In this document: in pieces, positions 8,938 to 16,701 of the stretch
How positions within the stretch are numbered: position 1 is the first letter of the stretch
Layout: each line of letters begins with the position of its first letter
Source: Methylosinus trichosporium OB3b
Lineage (GTDB): Bacteria; Pseudomonadota; Alphaproteobacteria; Rhizobiales; Beijerinckiaceae
Direction: 5' to 3'
Length of the DNA stretch: 64,000 bases
Assembly: GCF_002752655.1 (NCBI RefSeq)
Contig: NZ_CP023737.1
Span: forward strand, 4,240,001 to 4,304,000
Program-made: the position numbers and the translations under genes
Notes under the pieces: model-generated
Seen by the model: the letters and a program-made list of their open reading frames with translations, nothing else
What the model was told of the DNA's origin: nothing
Database searches by the model: none

Positions 8938-8944
8938 GCGCGGG

Positions 8945-9163
8945 CTATTGGGGCCGTTCCGGCATGTCTCCCGGCTCGCCGGGAAACGCCAGCAGCAGCT
9001 CGGCGAAGCCCGGCGCCTTGGCTAAACGCTCCCACTCCGAGAAAGAGACGAGCACAGCCTCCTTGCGGCCATGCCGTGTGATCACGGTCGGCTCGCCCGC
9101 GACGGCTCGATCCACTGCCGCGGACAGGGTCGCTTTGACGTCCTTGAGCTGAAGCTCCTTCAT
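8945..9163 (-). CDS. Phd/YefM family antitoxin
   Basis: A 72-residue antitoxin starting at ATG 9163 behind GGGAG. It begins MKELQLKDVKATLSAAVDRA and continues GEPTVITRHGRKEAVLVSF, the typical Phd/YefM N-terminal DNA-binding fold, followed by a toxin-binding tail of about 20 residues. It lies seven bases upstream of the PIN toxin gene, the standard antitoxin-toxin order, and probably represses their shared promoter. The antitoxin frame is intact although the toxin is not. Confidence 0.85.
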   Translation of the reverse strand: MKELQLKDVKATLSAAVDRAVAGEPTVITRHGRKEAVLVSFSEWERLAKAPGFAELLLAFPGEPGDMPERPQ

Positions 9164-9235
9164 AGCGCGGCTCCCTATATGACCACTATTAGTCATATAG
9201 CCTGGGGGGCGAGAATAGGCCAGTCGCTTCCGATC

Positions 9236-10333
9236 TCATGTCGCCTTCGTCTCCACGGCCTTGCGCAGCCGCTGCGCATGCAGCGTCGCGACGGCGAGCA
9301 CGGCCATGGCCAGCGCCTGATGCGACAGCGCAGCCCATAGGGGCGCGGCGAGCAGCACGGTCACTATGCCGAGCACGGCCTGCGCGCCGATATGACCGAG
9401 CAGCACGCCGGCGCCGCGGCCGACGCGACCGCCGGCCGTGCCCTCGGCGTCGATGAAATGCACGAGCGCCAGCGCCAGCAGCACATAGGCCACCATGCGA
9501 TGGTCGAATTGCGCCGTCGCCGCCGTGTCGAGAACATTGACCCACCAGGGCGAGAGCGGCAGCAGAGCCTCGGCCGGCGGCACGAGGGCGCCGTCCATCA
9601 GCGGCCATGTGTTGTAGATGAGGCCCGCGCGCAGCCCCGCGACCAGCGCGCCGGCGCCGATCTGCACGAAGACGAGGACGAGCAGCAAGGTCGCGAAAAA
9701 GGCGAGGCGCTTGCGTCCATGCTCGACGACGAGCGGGCGTTGCGGGCCGAGTCCGCCGGCGACCCAGAGGCAAGCCGAGAAGATCAGCGACGCGAACAGT
9801 AGATGAACGGCGAGACGCTCCTGCGCCACTTCGACGCGCTGGCTGAGACCGGAGGAGACCATCCACCAGCCGACCGTTCCCTCGACAACGATCAGCGTCA
9901 AAATGGCGAGGAGCCGGATTTTCAGCTTTTTCGGCACACGCCCCTTCAGCCAGAAGAAGGCGAGCGGCAGGGCGAAGGCGGCGCCGATGAGCCGGCCGAG
10001 CAGCCGATGGCTCCATTCCCAGGCGTAGATGACCTGGAAGCGCGCGAGATCCATGTCCGGGAACATCTCGCGATATTGCGGAATTTGCTTGTACGCCTCG
10101 AAGGCCGCAGTCCATTGCGCCTTCGTCAGGGGCGGCAGCACGCCGCTCAGCAGCTTCCATTCGGTGATGGAGAGCCCCGATTCGGTGAGCCTTGTCGCGC
10201 CGCCGACGATCACCATGAGAAAGACGAGGGCGGCGACGATCCACAGCCACAGGCGCAGCTCGGTGGCGGTCTCCTCGCTCGGCGGAGCGACGATAGCGGG
10301 CGTGTGGGCGGGAAAATGAATCCAATCGGTCAT
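9236..10333 (-). CDS. ctaA: Haem A synthase (CtaA/COX15)
   Basis: A 365-residue integral membrane enzyme that oxidises the methyl group of haem O to the formyl group of haem A for aa3-type cytochrome oxidases. Eight hydrophobic segments are visible, in two homologous halves. Conserved elements include GGATRLTESGLSITEWK after the first helix, EWSHRLLGRLIG with a haem-ligand histidine, AVHLLFASLIFS, FDHRMVAYVL and LSHQALAM. The start ATG 10333 gives the usual length; the frame is open far upstream without family sequence. It stands apart from other cytochrome oxidase genes. Confidence 0.93.
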   Translation of the reverse strand: MTDWIHFPAHTPAIVAPPSEETATELRLWLWIVAALVFLMVIVGGATRLTESGLSITEWKLLSGVLPPLTKAQWTAAFEAYKQIPQYREMFPDMDLARFQVIYAWEWSHRLLGRLIGAAFALPLAFFWLKGRVPKKLKIRLLAILTLIVVEGTVGWWMVSSGLSQRVEVAQERLAVHLLFASLIFSACLWVAGGLGPQRPLVVEHGRKRLAFFATLLLVLVFVQIGAGALVAGLRAGLIYNTWPLMDGALVPPAEALLPLSPWWVNVLDTAATAQFDHRMVAYVLLALALVHFIDAEGTAGGRVGRGAGVLLGHIGAQAVLGIVTVLLAAPLWAALSHQALAMAVLAVATLHAQRLRKAVETKAT

Positions 10334-10531
10334 GGGGACCACTCGGGCGTCGGGGCGGGGCCGTCGCGCGTCACTTAAGAGGAGGGCGGGGGTCTTGTCC
10401 ACATCGGCGTCGGCCGCGGCGGGCGGAGCTCGCGGGAGCTGAAAATTCCCGCTGGCGTTCGACGCCGCTCGGACCACAATAAGCGAAGGCCGAATCGCTC
10501 GTTCGGCCGCAGCTGGAGCGGAGCGAGGCGG

Positions 10532-11080
10532 GTGAACGGCAAGGACGAGGGCGCTTTCCGCACGATCGGCGAGGTCGCGGAGAGCCTGGACCTGCCGCCG
10601 CATGTGCTGCGCTTCTGGGAGACGCGCTTTTCGGAGATCGAGCCGGTCAAGCGCGCCGGCGGGCGGCGCTATTATCGGCCGCGCGACGTGGAGCTCGTCG
10701 CCGCCATCCGCCATCTGCTCTACGGCCGCGGCTATACGATCAAGGGCGTGCAGCGCCTGCTGCGCGAGCAGGGCGTGCGCGCGGTGATCGACAATGTGCG
10801 CTCGGGCGCGCTCGAGCCGCGCGCCGGCGATCTCGGCGAGGACGCCGAGCCCTCGCTGTTCTCGCACGCCGCGCCGGCGAGCGAGCCGCAGCCGGAACGG
10901 CCGGCCGCTTCGGCGCTGGTCGCGATGTCGGCGCGCGAGCCGACGACGCTCGATCTGCCGGCGGTGCGGCTCGTCGAATCATCGGCCGGCGCCCTCGGGC
11001 CGCAGGAGACGCGGCGGCTGCGCGAGGCGCTCGAGGATATTTCGGAGTGCCGGCGCATGCTGCTGTTGACGATGCGGTGA
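10532..11080 (+). CDS. MerR family transcriptional regulator
   Basis: A 182-residue regulator with a MerR winged helix at residues 9-78 ([49 protein letters not shown]). The C-terminal half is not a long coiled coil but a variable acidic, Ala-rich region with a short conserved end ([16 protein letters not shown]). This is the form that in Rhizobiales usually follows ihfA and precedes a tRNA-Pro gene. ihfA is not present here, and an FkbM gene separates it from the tRNA. GTG start. Its target is unknown. Confidence 0.85.
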   Translation: MNGKDEGAFRTIGEVAESLDLPPHVLRFWETRFSEIEPVKRAGGRRYYRPRDVELVAAIRHLLYGRGYTIKGVQRLLREQGVRAVIDNVRSGALEPRAGDLGEDAEPSLFSHAAPASEPQPERPAASALVAMSAREPTTLDLPAVRLVESSAGALGPQETRRLREALEDISECRRMLLLTMR

Positions 11081-11141
11081 TTTCGGCGAGATCGCAGAGG
11101 CGCGGCAGCCGGCGGCAGCGCCCCGCTTCATCGAAATCGAT

Positions 11142-11170
11142 GGGCCTCGAGAGGTGCGCTCTCGAGGCCC
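11142..11170. terminator. Hairpin between convergent merR and fkbM genes
   Basis: GGGCCTCGAGAG (11142-11153) and CTCTCGAGGCCC (11159-11170) form a perfect 12-base-pair stem with a five-base loop. It lies between the stops of two convergent genes, so it may terminate both, although no strong T run follows on either side. Confidence 0.55.
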
Positions 11171-11193
11171 AGTCAAATCGGCTAAAAGCACTA

Positions 11194-12063
11194 CTAAGGC
11201 GTTATCCGATCGATCGAACGATTCGTTCGAGCGGAAAGCGCTCCGGCTTCCGAGTGTGAAGGCGCGATCCATACGCTGTTTCCTTCGTCGACCGTATAGC
11301 GGTAGCCGTAGGATGCGAGCATATCCGTTATATCGAGAGCCCTCTTGCTTCTGGCCGCCAGGCGACTCGGGTGAAGCTCGAGAGCCAAGGCCCGTATTCG
11401 GTGCTGCTCGAAAATCTCCGGTGAGCCGAGAAGCGCTTCGTATTCGGATCCCTCTATATCCACCTTCATGAGATCGACGTGATCCATGCCTTCTTCATTC
11501 AATACGTCTCCCAGCCGGCGGGTCGCCACCGCCTGGCGGCGCAATGGATATTTCGTGACGCCTCGGTCCAAGGCGCTCGCCCCCGTGTTCGTATCGGGAG
11601 AAAGACGCAGGCCCCCTTCGCCGGACCGGTCCGAAATCGCGATATTCAACACGCGGGCGCCTTCGATTCCATTGAGCTGCAGGTTCCTGTCGAGAACAGG
11701 CAGAAGACGCTCCTGCGGCTCGATGCTGATGACGCGCCCAGCCGGACCGACGAGCCTCGCGGCGATCACCGTGAAATAGCCTTCATTGGAGCCGATATCG
11801 ACAAAGTTAGCGCCGGGAAACAATAGCTTATGCATCGTGTTGATCATGTTCTGCTCATAGAGCCCGTGGCGATTGATCGTCCCACCGAAATGCGACACGG
11901 GGTCGATCCAGAACTGCCCGTAGGGGGTCTTCGCCACCATGCGCCGTATGCGCAGAATTCTCTTCAACAAAGCCGCGAGGCTCGCCGGCCGCACCTTCAT
12001 CAGACATTCGTGCAAGACGATCTGACGCCGTCGCAACGGATGTCCGGCTTGCGTCTCGATCAT
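11194..12063 (-). CDS. FkbM family SAM-dependent methyltransferase
   Basis: A 289-residue protein of the FkbM family. Motif I, FVDIGSNEGYFTVIAARLV, binds S-adenosylmethionine; the acidic motif VISIEPQE and the family block DHVDLMKVDIEGSEYEAL follow. FkbM proteins O-methylate sugars or natural products, often in surface polysaccharide synthesis. The substrate here is unknown and no glycan genes are adjacent. It sits between a merR gene and a tRNA-Pro gene that are usually neighbours in this group, so it looks like an insertion. The start ATG 12063 is tentative. Confidence 0.85.
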   Translation of the reverse strand: MIETQAGHPLRRRQIVLHECLMKVRPASLAALLKRILRIRRMVAKTPYGQFWIDPVSHFGGTINRHGLYEQNMINTMHKLLFPGANFVDIGSNEGYFTVIAARLVGPAGRVISIEPQERLLPVLDRNLQLNGIEGARVLNIAISDRSGEGGLRLSPDTNTGASALDRGVTKYPLRRQAVATRRLGDVLNEEGMDHVDLMKVDIEGSEYEALLGSPEIFEQHRIRALALELHPSRLAARSKRALDITDMLASYGYRYTVDEGNSVWIAPSHSEAGALSARTNRSIDRITP

Positions 12064-12240
12064 GAAATCGCTCCCCGAAACTACTCAGTATGGCGTAGGT
12101 CGAATCGTCGAATGAATGCAACCAATCCTACACCATATCCGTTCGGGTCGCGCCCGGGAAGGGCGATCGACTAAGTGACGGTGCAATCGGATGGAGGATA
12201 AATTCCCCGATCCTGGTCCCGAGGAGCCGCCGTTGGCCGT

Positions 12241-12269
12241 TGCCAGCGACGGCCGCGCCCTCTATAAGG
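12241..12269 (+). promoter_or_regulatory. Promoter of tRNA-Pro(GGG)
   Basis: TTGCCA (12241-12246) and TATAAG (12264-12269) are spaced by 17 bases and end 11 bases before the tRNA. This is close to the sigma-70 consensus. A matching arrangement precedes the second tRNA-Pro. Confidence 0.7.
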
Positions 12270-12280
12270 ACGCCCGTGTC

Positions 12281-12358
12281 GGAGTGTAGCGCAGCCCGGT
12301 TAGCGCACTTGTCTGGGGGACAAGGGGTCGTGGGTTCGAATCCCGCCACTCCGACCAA
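12281..12358 (+). tRNA. tRNA-Pro, anticodon GGG
   Basis: A complete 78-base tRNA with encoded CCA. The acceptor arms CGGAGTG and CACTCCG pair, and the anticodon stem CTTGT/ACAAG encloses loop CTGGGGG with anticodon GGG. The T loop is GGGTTCGAATCCC. It reads proline codons CCC and CCU. Confidence 0.95.
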
Positions 12359-12450
12359 AACCAACAACAAAACCCCATTGGCGAATCTGACCGGGGAAAA
12401 ACGAAGAAAAATTCATCCGGCTTTCAGACTCGCCTAGCGAGAGAGAGCAA

Positions 12451-12657
12451 ATGGCGAAGCAACATTTGATCGCCCTACTGCAGTCGAAGCTGGATGAGGC
12501 GCGAAAGGACTTGCGGATAGCGGCGGTGAATTTCGATGTTCCCGACGACAAGTTGCTGGAGCTGCGCGAAACTGCGCGCCACTTCTATCTCGAGTTGAAG
12601 GAGCAGGATCGTCTCGTCGCCCGCAAGGGTTTCTTCGACTCCTTCAAATTCTGGTGA
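12451..12657 (+). CDS. Small conserved-looking protein of unknown function
   Basis: A 68-residue protein with a GAGAGAG ribosome binding site before ATG 12451. It is predicted mostly helical and highly charged (LLQSKLDEARKDLRIAAVN, then ELRETARHFYLELKEQDR), without cysteine, signal peptide or membrane segment. It ends in an aromatic tail FFDSFKFW. I do not recognise the family. It lies between tRNA-Pro(GGG) and a metal-binding protein gene, with no sign of coupling to either. Confidence 0.5.
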   Translation: MAKQHLIALLQSKLDEARKDLRIAAVNFDVPDDKLLELRETARHFYLELKEQDRLVARKGFFDSFKFW

Positions 12658-12797
12658 TCAGCGAAATCTTTGCCACAGCCTTGTAGTGCTAGGCGAATCG
12701 CGCCTTGTGCTGTAGAAAAATACGCGACAGGATCGGCGCGGCCGCATGCCCAGTCGAGGCAAATCGCCGAGACATGCGCGCCGCGGAGGGAACGCTC

Positions 12798-13133
12798 ATG
12801 AAATTTAAAAGTCTCGCTCTCGCGCTCGTGTTCGGCGCCTTCGCATTCGGCTCCGGTCAGGCGCTGGCCGACGATCGCTTGGACAAGACCAAATATCATG
12901 TCGAGGAGGCGATCACCCAGGCGAAGCTGAAAGATACGGGCCTGCTCGCCTATCATGCCGATCTCGCCCTCGAGAAGGCGGAAAGCCTGCAGAAGTTCAA
13001 GCCCGACCCGCATCTCGCCGAGGCGATCACGCACATCAAGGCCGCGGTCGAGGAAGGTCATGCCGACCATCTCGCGCCGGCCACCGAGCACGCCAAAGCC
13101 GCATTGGCCGAACTGCAGCAGGTCGCCAACTAA
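12798..13133 (+). CDS. Secreted histidine-rich small metal-binding protein (SmbP-like)
   Basis: A 111-residue exported protein. The signal peptide ends at about residue 25 (GQALA). The mature 86 residues are all helical and carry seven histidines spaced along the helices (KYHVEEAI, AYHADLAL, DPHLAEAITHIKAA, GHADHLAP, TEHAKAAL), with no cysteine. This resembles SmbP of Nitrosomonas europaea, a periplasmic four-helix protein that binds several copper or other divalent metal ions. In a methanotroph-like host a role in periplasmic copper buffering is reasonable but is inference. GGAGGG precedes ATG 12798. Confidence 0.7.
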   Translation: MKFKSLALALVFGAFAFGSGQALADDRLDKTKYHVEEAITQAKLKDTGLLAYHADLALEKAESLQKFKPDPHLAEAITHIKAAVEEGHADHLAPATEHAKAALAELQQVAN

Positions 13134-13166
13134 AAGGGTCGCGCGCAGCGATTCGACGCCATGGCG

Positions 13167-13189
13167 AGCCGGCGCGCGACGCGCCGGCT
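13167..13189. terminator. Hairpin after the SmbP-like gene
   Basis: AGCCGGCGCG and CGCGCCGGCT form a perfect ten-base-pair stem with a three-base loop between convergent genes. There is no T run, so termination activity is uncertain. Confidence 0.35.
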
Positions 13190-13211
13190 GCGCCTGTTGC
13201 TTTGCCGCTGA

Positions 13212-13814
13212 TCAGACCTTGCCGCCTTGATGCACGACGAGCGCAGGGCGGCTCGCGACAGGATGCGGACGGGCGGAGGAGGGCGCATATCCTGCCGTGG
13301 GCGCAATGCGCCGCGCTTCGCTCGGACCGATCACCCGAAATGATTTGAGCCTCAAAGGGCGGGCCGGCGCCAGGCCGAACCAGCGCGGACGCCGCGCCGG
13401 AGCCAGAGCGCCGAGCATGCGCGCGTGAGTCTTGCCGAAATGACGCAAGGGCAGCAGCAGCAGCTCCATTTCCAGCGGCTCGTGTCCGGCGCCCGCCGTC
13501 GCTTCGACGCCCGCGACGACCGGGGCGACCCCGTCGATGACAGTCATCATGACCGAGGCCAATGTGCGGCGGTCCTCCTCCTCGAACAAGGCGAGGAAGG
13601 ATTGGCCCTTCTGCTCGGCCAGCCACAGCGCGTTGAGCCTGGTTCCGGAGAGCCGCAGCGGGAAGGTCGCGGCCGAATCGACCTCGATGATGAAGGAATC
13701 GGCCAGCGCGTCGCGAATTTCCGCCGGATCGATCTCGGAACGCTCGGGCGCCGAGCGCGCGCCTTTGAGCCGATGCCAATAGTCATAAAGATGGTTGTTG
13801 ATCGATTGTCTCAT
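13212..13814 (-). CDS. PAS_5 (PF07310-like) domain protein
   Basis: A 200-residue cytoplasmic protein starting at ATG 13814. It begins NHLYDYWHRLKGARSAPERS and continues with the DPAEIRDALADSFIIEVD region, then FPLRLSGTRL and GQSFLALFEEEDRR. This is the pattern of the PAS_5 family common in alphaproteobacteria, where some members such as MopJ take part in cell-cycle or stress signalling. No kinase or output domain is attached. The arginine-rich C-terminal 60 residues are variable. It is divergent from the rhomboid gene. Confidence 0.75.
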   Translation of the reverse strand: MRQSINNHLYDYWHRLKGARSAPERSEIDPAEIRDALADSFIIEVDSAATFPLRLSGTRLNALWLAEQKGQSFLALFEEEDRRTLASVMMTVIDGVAPVVAGVEATAGAGHEPLEMELLLLPLRHFGKTHARMLGALAPARRPRWFGLAPARPLRLKSFRVIGPSEARRIAPTAGYAPSSARPHPVASRPALVVHQGGKV

Positions 13815-13975
13815 TTTGTTTCCGAACGGCACATGTTCGACGGCCTTGCGTCGGGTTGGGGCGCATCGCGTCCCTCTCCCGAGGGGCGTGAGCTTCGCAG
13901 CAGTCGACATGCCAAAAATCGCGGAACGGCTCGAGGTTTCGGCAACCATGCCGGCCGGCGGCGGAGGATCGAGAG

Positions 13976-14758
13976 ATGAATGAATGGCGCGGAGCCCGGC
14001 GCGGCGACCGGGAGCGAATTCTCAATCTGCCCGGCGTGGTCTCCCTGGTCCTCGGCGTGCTGGCGGCGATTCAGCTGGTCATGAGCGCGCTTCCGACCGC
14101 GGCGGTCGAGGCCGTCTATGTCGAGCTCGCCTTCGTGCCGGGGCGGATCGCCTTCGCCTTCTGGCCGGAGGCGGCGGCGCAGGCGATCGCGCAGCAGCTT
14201 CACGCCGACGCCGCCGACATCGCAGGCGAGCTCGGCGCGCTGCCGACGCCCTGGTGGACATTTCTCACTTATGCGCTGCTGCATGGCGGCTGGACGCATC
14301 TTGCGATCAATGGCGTCACTCTCGCCGCTTTCGGCTCGCCGCTGGCGCGCCGTTTCGGCGACGTCCGCTTTCTCGTCTTTCTGGCGCTGACGGCGATCGC
14401 CGGCGCCGCGGCGCATCTCTTGGTCCATCCGTTCGATCTCGCGCCCGTCGTCGGCGCTTCGGCGGCGATCTCGGGAACCATGGCGGCGAGCGCGCGTTTC
14501 GCCTTCGCCCAGTTCCGTGCGGAAGGGGAGCCGTCGGCGTCGCCGCAGGGCGCGAGCCTCGCGGAATTGTGGCGCAACCGGCAGGCGCTGACCTTCGTCG
14601 CCGTGTGGTTCGGCGTCAATCTTCTGTTCGGCCTGTTTCCGCAGGCGACGGGCGAGAGCGAGCTGATCGCCTGGGAAGCGCATGTCGGGGGCTTCGCCGC
14701 CGGTCTGCTGCTGTTCGGCGTGCTCGATCCGCGCGCGGCCGAAAGGCGCGCGATTTGA
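13976..14758 (+). CDS. Rhomboid family intramembrane serine protease
   Basis: A 260-residue polytopic membrane protein. The rhomboid catalytic dyad is visible as S162 in GASAAISG and H236 in AHVGGF; the L1 region has the WTHLAIN motif after the second helix. About six hydrophobic segments are seen, with a large periplasmic loop between helices one and two (residues 45-90). The substrate is unknown. The CBS-domain gene follows after 25 bases and may be co-expressed. A second rhomboid gene of different architecture lies at 40001. Confidence 0.88.
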   Translation: MNEWRGARRGDRERILNLPGVVSLVLGVLAAIQLVMSALPTAAVEAVYVELAFVPGRIAFAFWPEAAAQAIAQQLHADAADIAGELGALPTPWWTFLTYALLHGGWTHLAINGVTLAAFGSPLARRFGDVRFLVFLALTAIAGAAAHLLVHPFDLAPVVGASAAISGTMAASARFAFAQFRAEGEPSASPQGASLAELWRNRQALTFVAVWFGVNLLFGLFPQATGESELIAWEAHVGGFAAGLLLFGVLDPRAAERRAI

Positions 14759-14783
14759 GGAAAAGCGAGGGGAGGATTTCGAG

Positions 14784-15215
14784 ATGAATGTCGCCCGCAT
14801 ACTCGCGCATAAAGGGACCGAGGTCGCCACCACGGCGCCGAGCCGCAAACTGCTGGAGGCCGCCGCCGATTTGACGCGGCGAGGAATCGGCGCGCTCGTC
14901 GTCGTCGATGCGGATGACATGGTGATCGGGCTCATCACCGAGCGCGACATCGTCGCCGCCATCGCCCGCCATGGCGTCGAGGCGCTCTATGACGAGGTCG
15001 CACGCTTCATGACGCGCGATCCCATGTCCATCGACGAGGACCACAGCCTCGATGCGACGATGGAGGCGATGACGATCGAGCGCCGCCGTCATCTGCCGGT
15101 GATGCGCGACGGACGGCTCGCCGGCATCGTGTCGATCGGCGATGTGGTGAAATGCCGGATCGACGAGATCGAGTCGGAGCGGCGGGAGCTGTTCGCTTAT
15201 ATCGCTTCGGCGTGA
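14784..15215 (+). CDS. Tandem CBS domain protein
   Basis: A 143-residue protein made almost only of two CBS motifs (residues 8-65 and 75-130), including IGALVVVDADDMVIGLITER and HLPVMRDGRLAGIVSIGDVV. Stand-alone CBS pairs bind adenosine nucleotides and act as energy or redox sensors. The target of this one cannot be told. The start ATG 14784 follows GGGGAGG. It lies downstream of the rhomboid gene in the same direction. Confidence 0.88.
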   Translation: MNVARILAHKGTEVATTAPSRKLLEAAADLTRRGIGALVVVDADDMVIGLITERDIVAAIARHGVEALYDEVARFMTRDPMSIDEDHSLDATMEAMTIERRRHLPVMRDGRLAGIVSIGDVVKCRIDEIESERRELFAYIASA

Positions 15216-15270
15216 GCAGAGCGAATAGGGAGTAGGGAGTAGCGTCAAGCGCTGCTCGCCACCCGCTCTC

Positions 15271-16302
15271 TCACGGCGTCGCGCCGACGAGCGGAATATG
15301 CGCGAAAATATTGGGAAGCGAGCGTTTCGTCGCCTCGTGGCCGAGCTCGATCAGCTCCTTGGCGCGGTGGAAGTCGAACATTCCGACATCCTCGTGCCGG
15401 GCGTGGATCGTCGCGTCCGGCGGATCGCCGGCCATGCGCGAACGCAGGATGCGATCCTGAATGATGTTGAAGGCGTCGATCATCGAGGCGGCGACATTGG
15501 GCGCGGCGCTCGGCCGGCGATGGAAATAGCGCGGCAGCAGATGCTCGGCGACGACGCTGTCGCGGCGCTCGGCGAAGGGCGCCTCCGCCACGCCGCCGCT
15601 CGCCTCGCCGTGATGATCATGGATGATGTGCGAGCGATACATGGTGTCCGCCGTCACATTGACGGCGATGACGAAATCGGCTCCGAGCGCGCGGCAGACG
15701 GTGATCGGAATGGGATTGACCAGCGCGCCGTCGAACAGCCAGCGGTCGCCGATGCGCACCGGCTCGAAAATGCCGGGAAGGGCGTAGGAGGCGCGCACAG
15801 CCTCGGCCACGGGTCCGCGCTTCAGCCAGACCTCATGGCCCGAGCCGACCTCCGTCGCGACAACGGCGAAGCCGATGGGCAATTCCTCGATGCGCATGGT
15901 CGCGAGCTCGCGCTCGAGCGCGGCGCGCAGGCGCTCTCCGCCGATGAGGCTCATGCCGGAGAAGGAAATATCCATCATGCGGAAGACGCGACGCTTGGTC
16001 ATCGACAGCGCGAAGCTCTCGATCTCGTCGAGCTTGCCGGCGGCGTAGCAGGCGCCGACCACGGCGCCGATCGACGTGCCGGCGACGACATCGGGCACGA
16101 CGCCATGGGCGGCGAGCTCGCGCAGCACGCCGATATGCGACCAGCCGCGCGCCGCGCCGGCGCCGAGGGCGAGGCCGATCTTGGGGCGGGCGGCGTCCGG
16201 CTTCGGCTCGGACGGCGGCGCAGGCGCGCGATCGACGGGCGGAGCGTCGGCTCCGCCGTCGGCAGCCCATCTGTCGAAGGGATTGCGAAAAAACGCTGTC
16301 AT
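15271..16302 (-). CDS. Patatin-like phospholipase (RssA type)
   Basis: A 343-residue protein. After a proline-rich N-terminus of 40 residues, the patatin fold starts with the oxyanion loop GAGAARGWSHIGVL. The nucleophile is S77 in GTSIG and the catalytic aspartate is D191 in DGALVNP. These features define lipid acyl hydrolases of the bacterial RssA/YchK subgroup; the natural substrate is unknown. No signal peptide. It converges with the CBS gene and diverges from the ABC exporter. Confidence 0.85.
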   Translation of the reverse strand: MTAFFRNPFDRWAADGGADAPPVDRAPAPPSEPKPDAARPKIGLALGAGAARGWSHIGVLRELAAHGVVPDVVAGTSIGAVVGACYAAGKLDEIESFALSMTKRRVFRMMDISFSGMSLIGGERLRAALERELATMRIEELPIGFAVVATEVGSGHEVWLKRGPVAEAVRASYALPGIFEPVRIGDRWLFDGALVNPIPITVCRALGADFVIAVNVTADTMYRSHIIHDHHGEASGGVAEAPFAERRDSVVAEHLLPRYFHRRPSAAPNVAASMIDAFNIIQDRILRSRMAGDPPDATIHARHEDVGMFDFHRAKELIELGHEATKRSLPNIFAHIPLVGATP

Positions 16303-16701
16303 CGCGCCTCTCCTCCGTCTCCGCCCCTAGTCGTTTTTTCTATATTGGGTGCAAAGCTGCGCGCAGAAAGTAGCCGGGCCGTTAACAAAGCCAGAGCGCG
16401 GGCGGCGGCGCGGCGATGCGGGGACGAGCCGGCAAAAATTTTCCCGGCGGCCGCAAAAAGAGAAGCAGCGTCGATCTGCGCGCCACAAAAGCGGCCGCAA
16501 ATGCGTCGCGGGCGCGACTGACGCGATTTTTCTTCTCGCTCGCCGTCGCCTTGCAGCCTTACGCCATTTGCGCTTTCGTCCCAAAGCGCGCTATCGCGAA
16601 GCGAATGAGCGGGTGCGCCACTCGAATGGCGCAATCTCGAGGCTGATGCGTCGCAGAGCCGATTCCTCGGCGCGACACTTCGGCAATCAGGGGAAAACGA
16701 C
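16303..16701. other. Non-coding gap between patatin and ABC exporter genes
   Basis: About 400 bases between divergent genes. Frames exist on both strands, but their translations are arginine- and alanine-rich with no family resemblance. It must hold promoters for both genes; I see no clear boxes, repeat or RNA structure. Confidence 0.4.

Noticed and set aside
12240..12551. Short frames on both strands over tRNA-Pro(GGG)
   Set aside because: They overlap a complete tRNA and their translations show no protein-like features.
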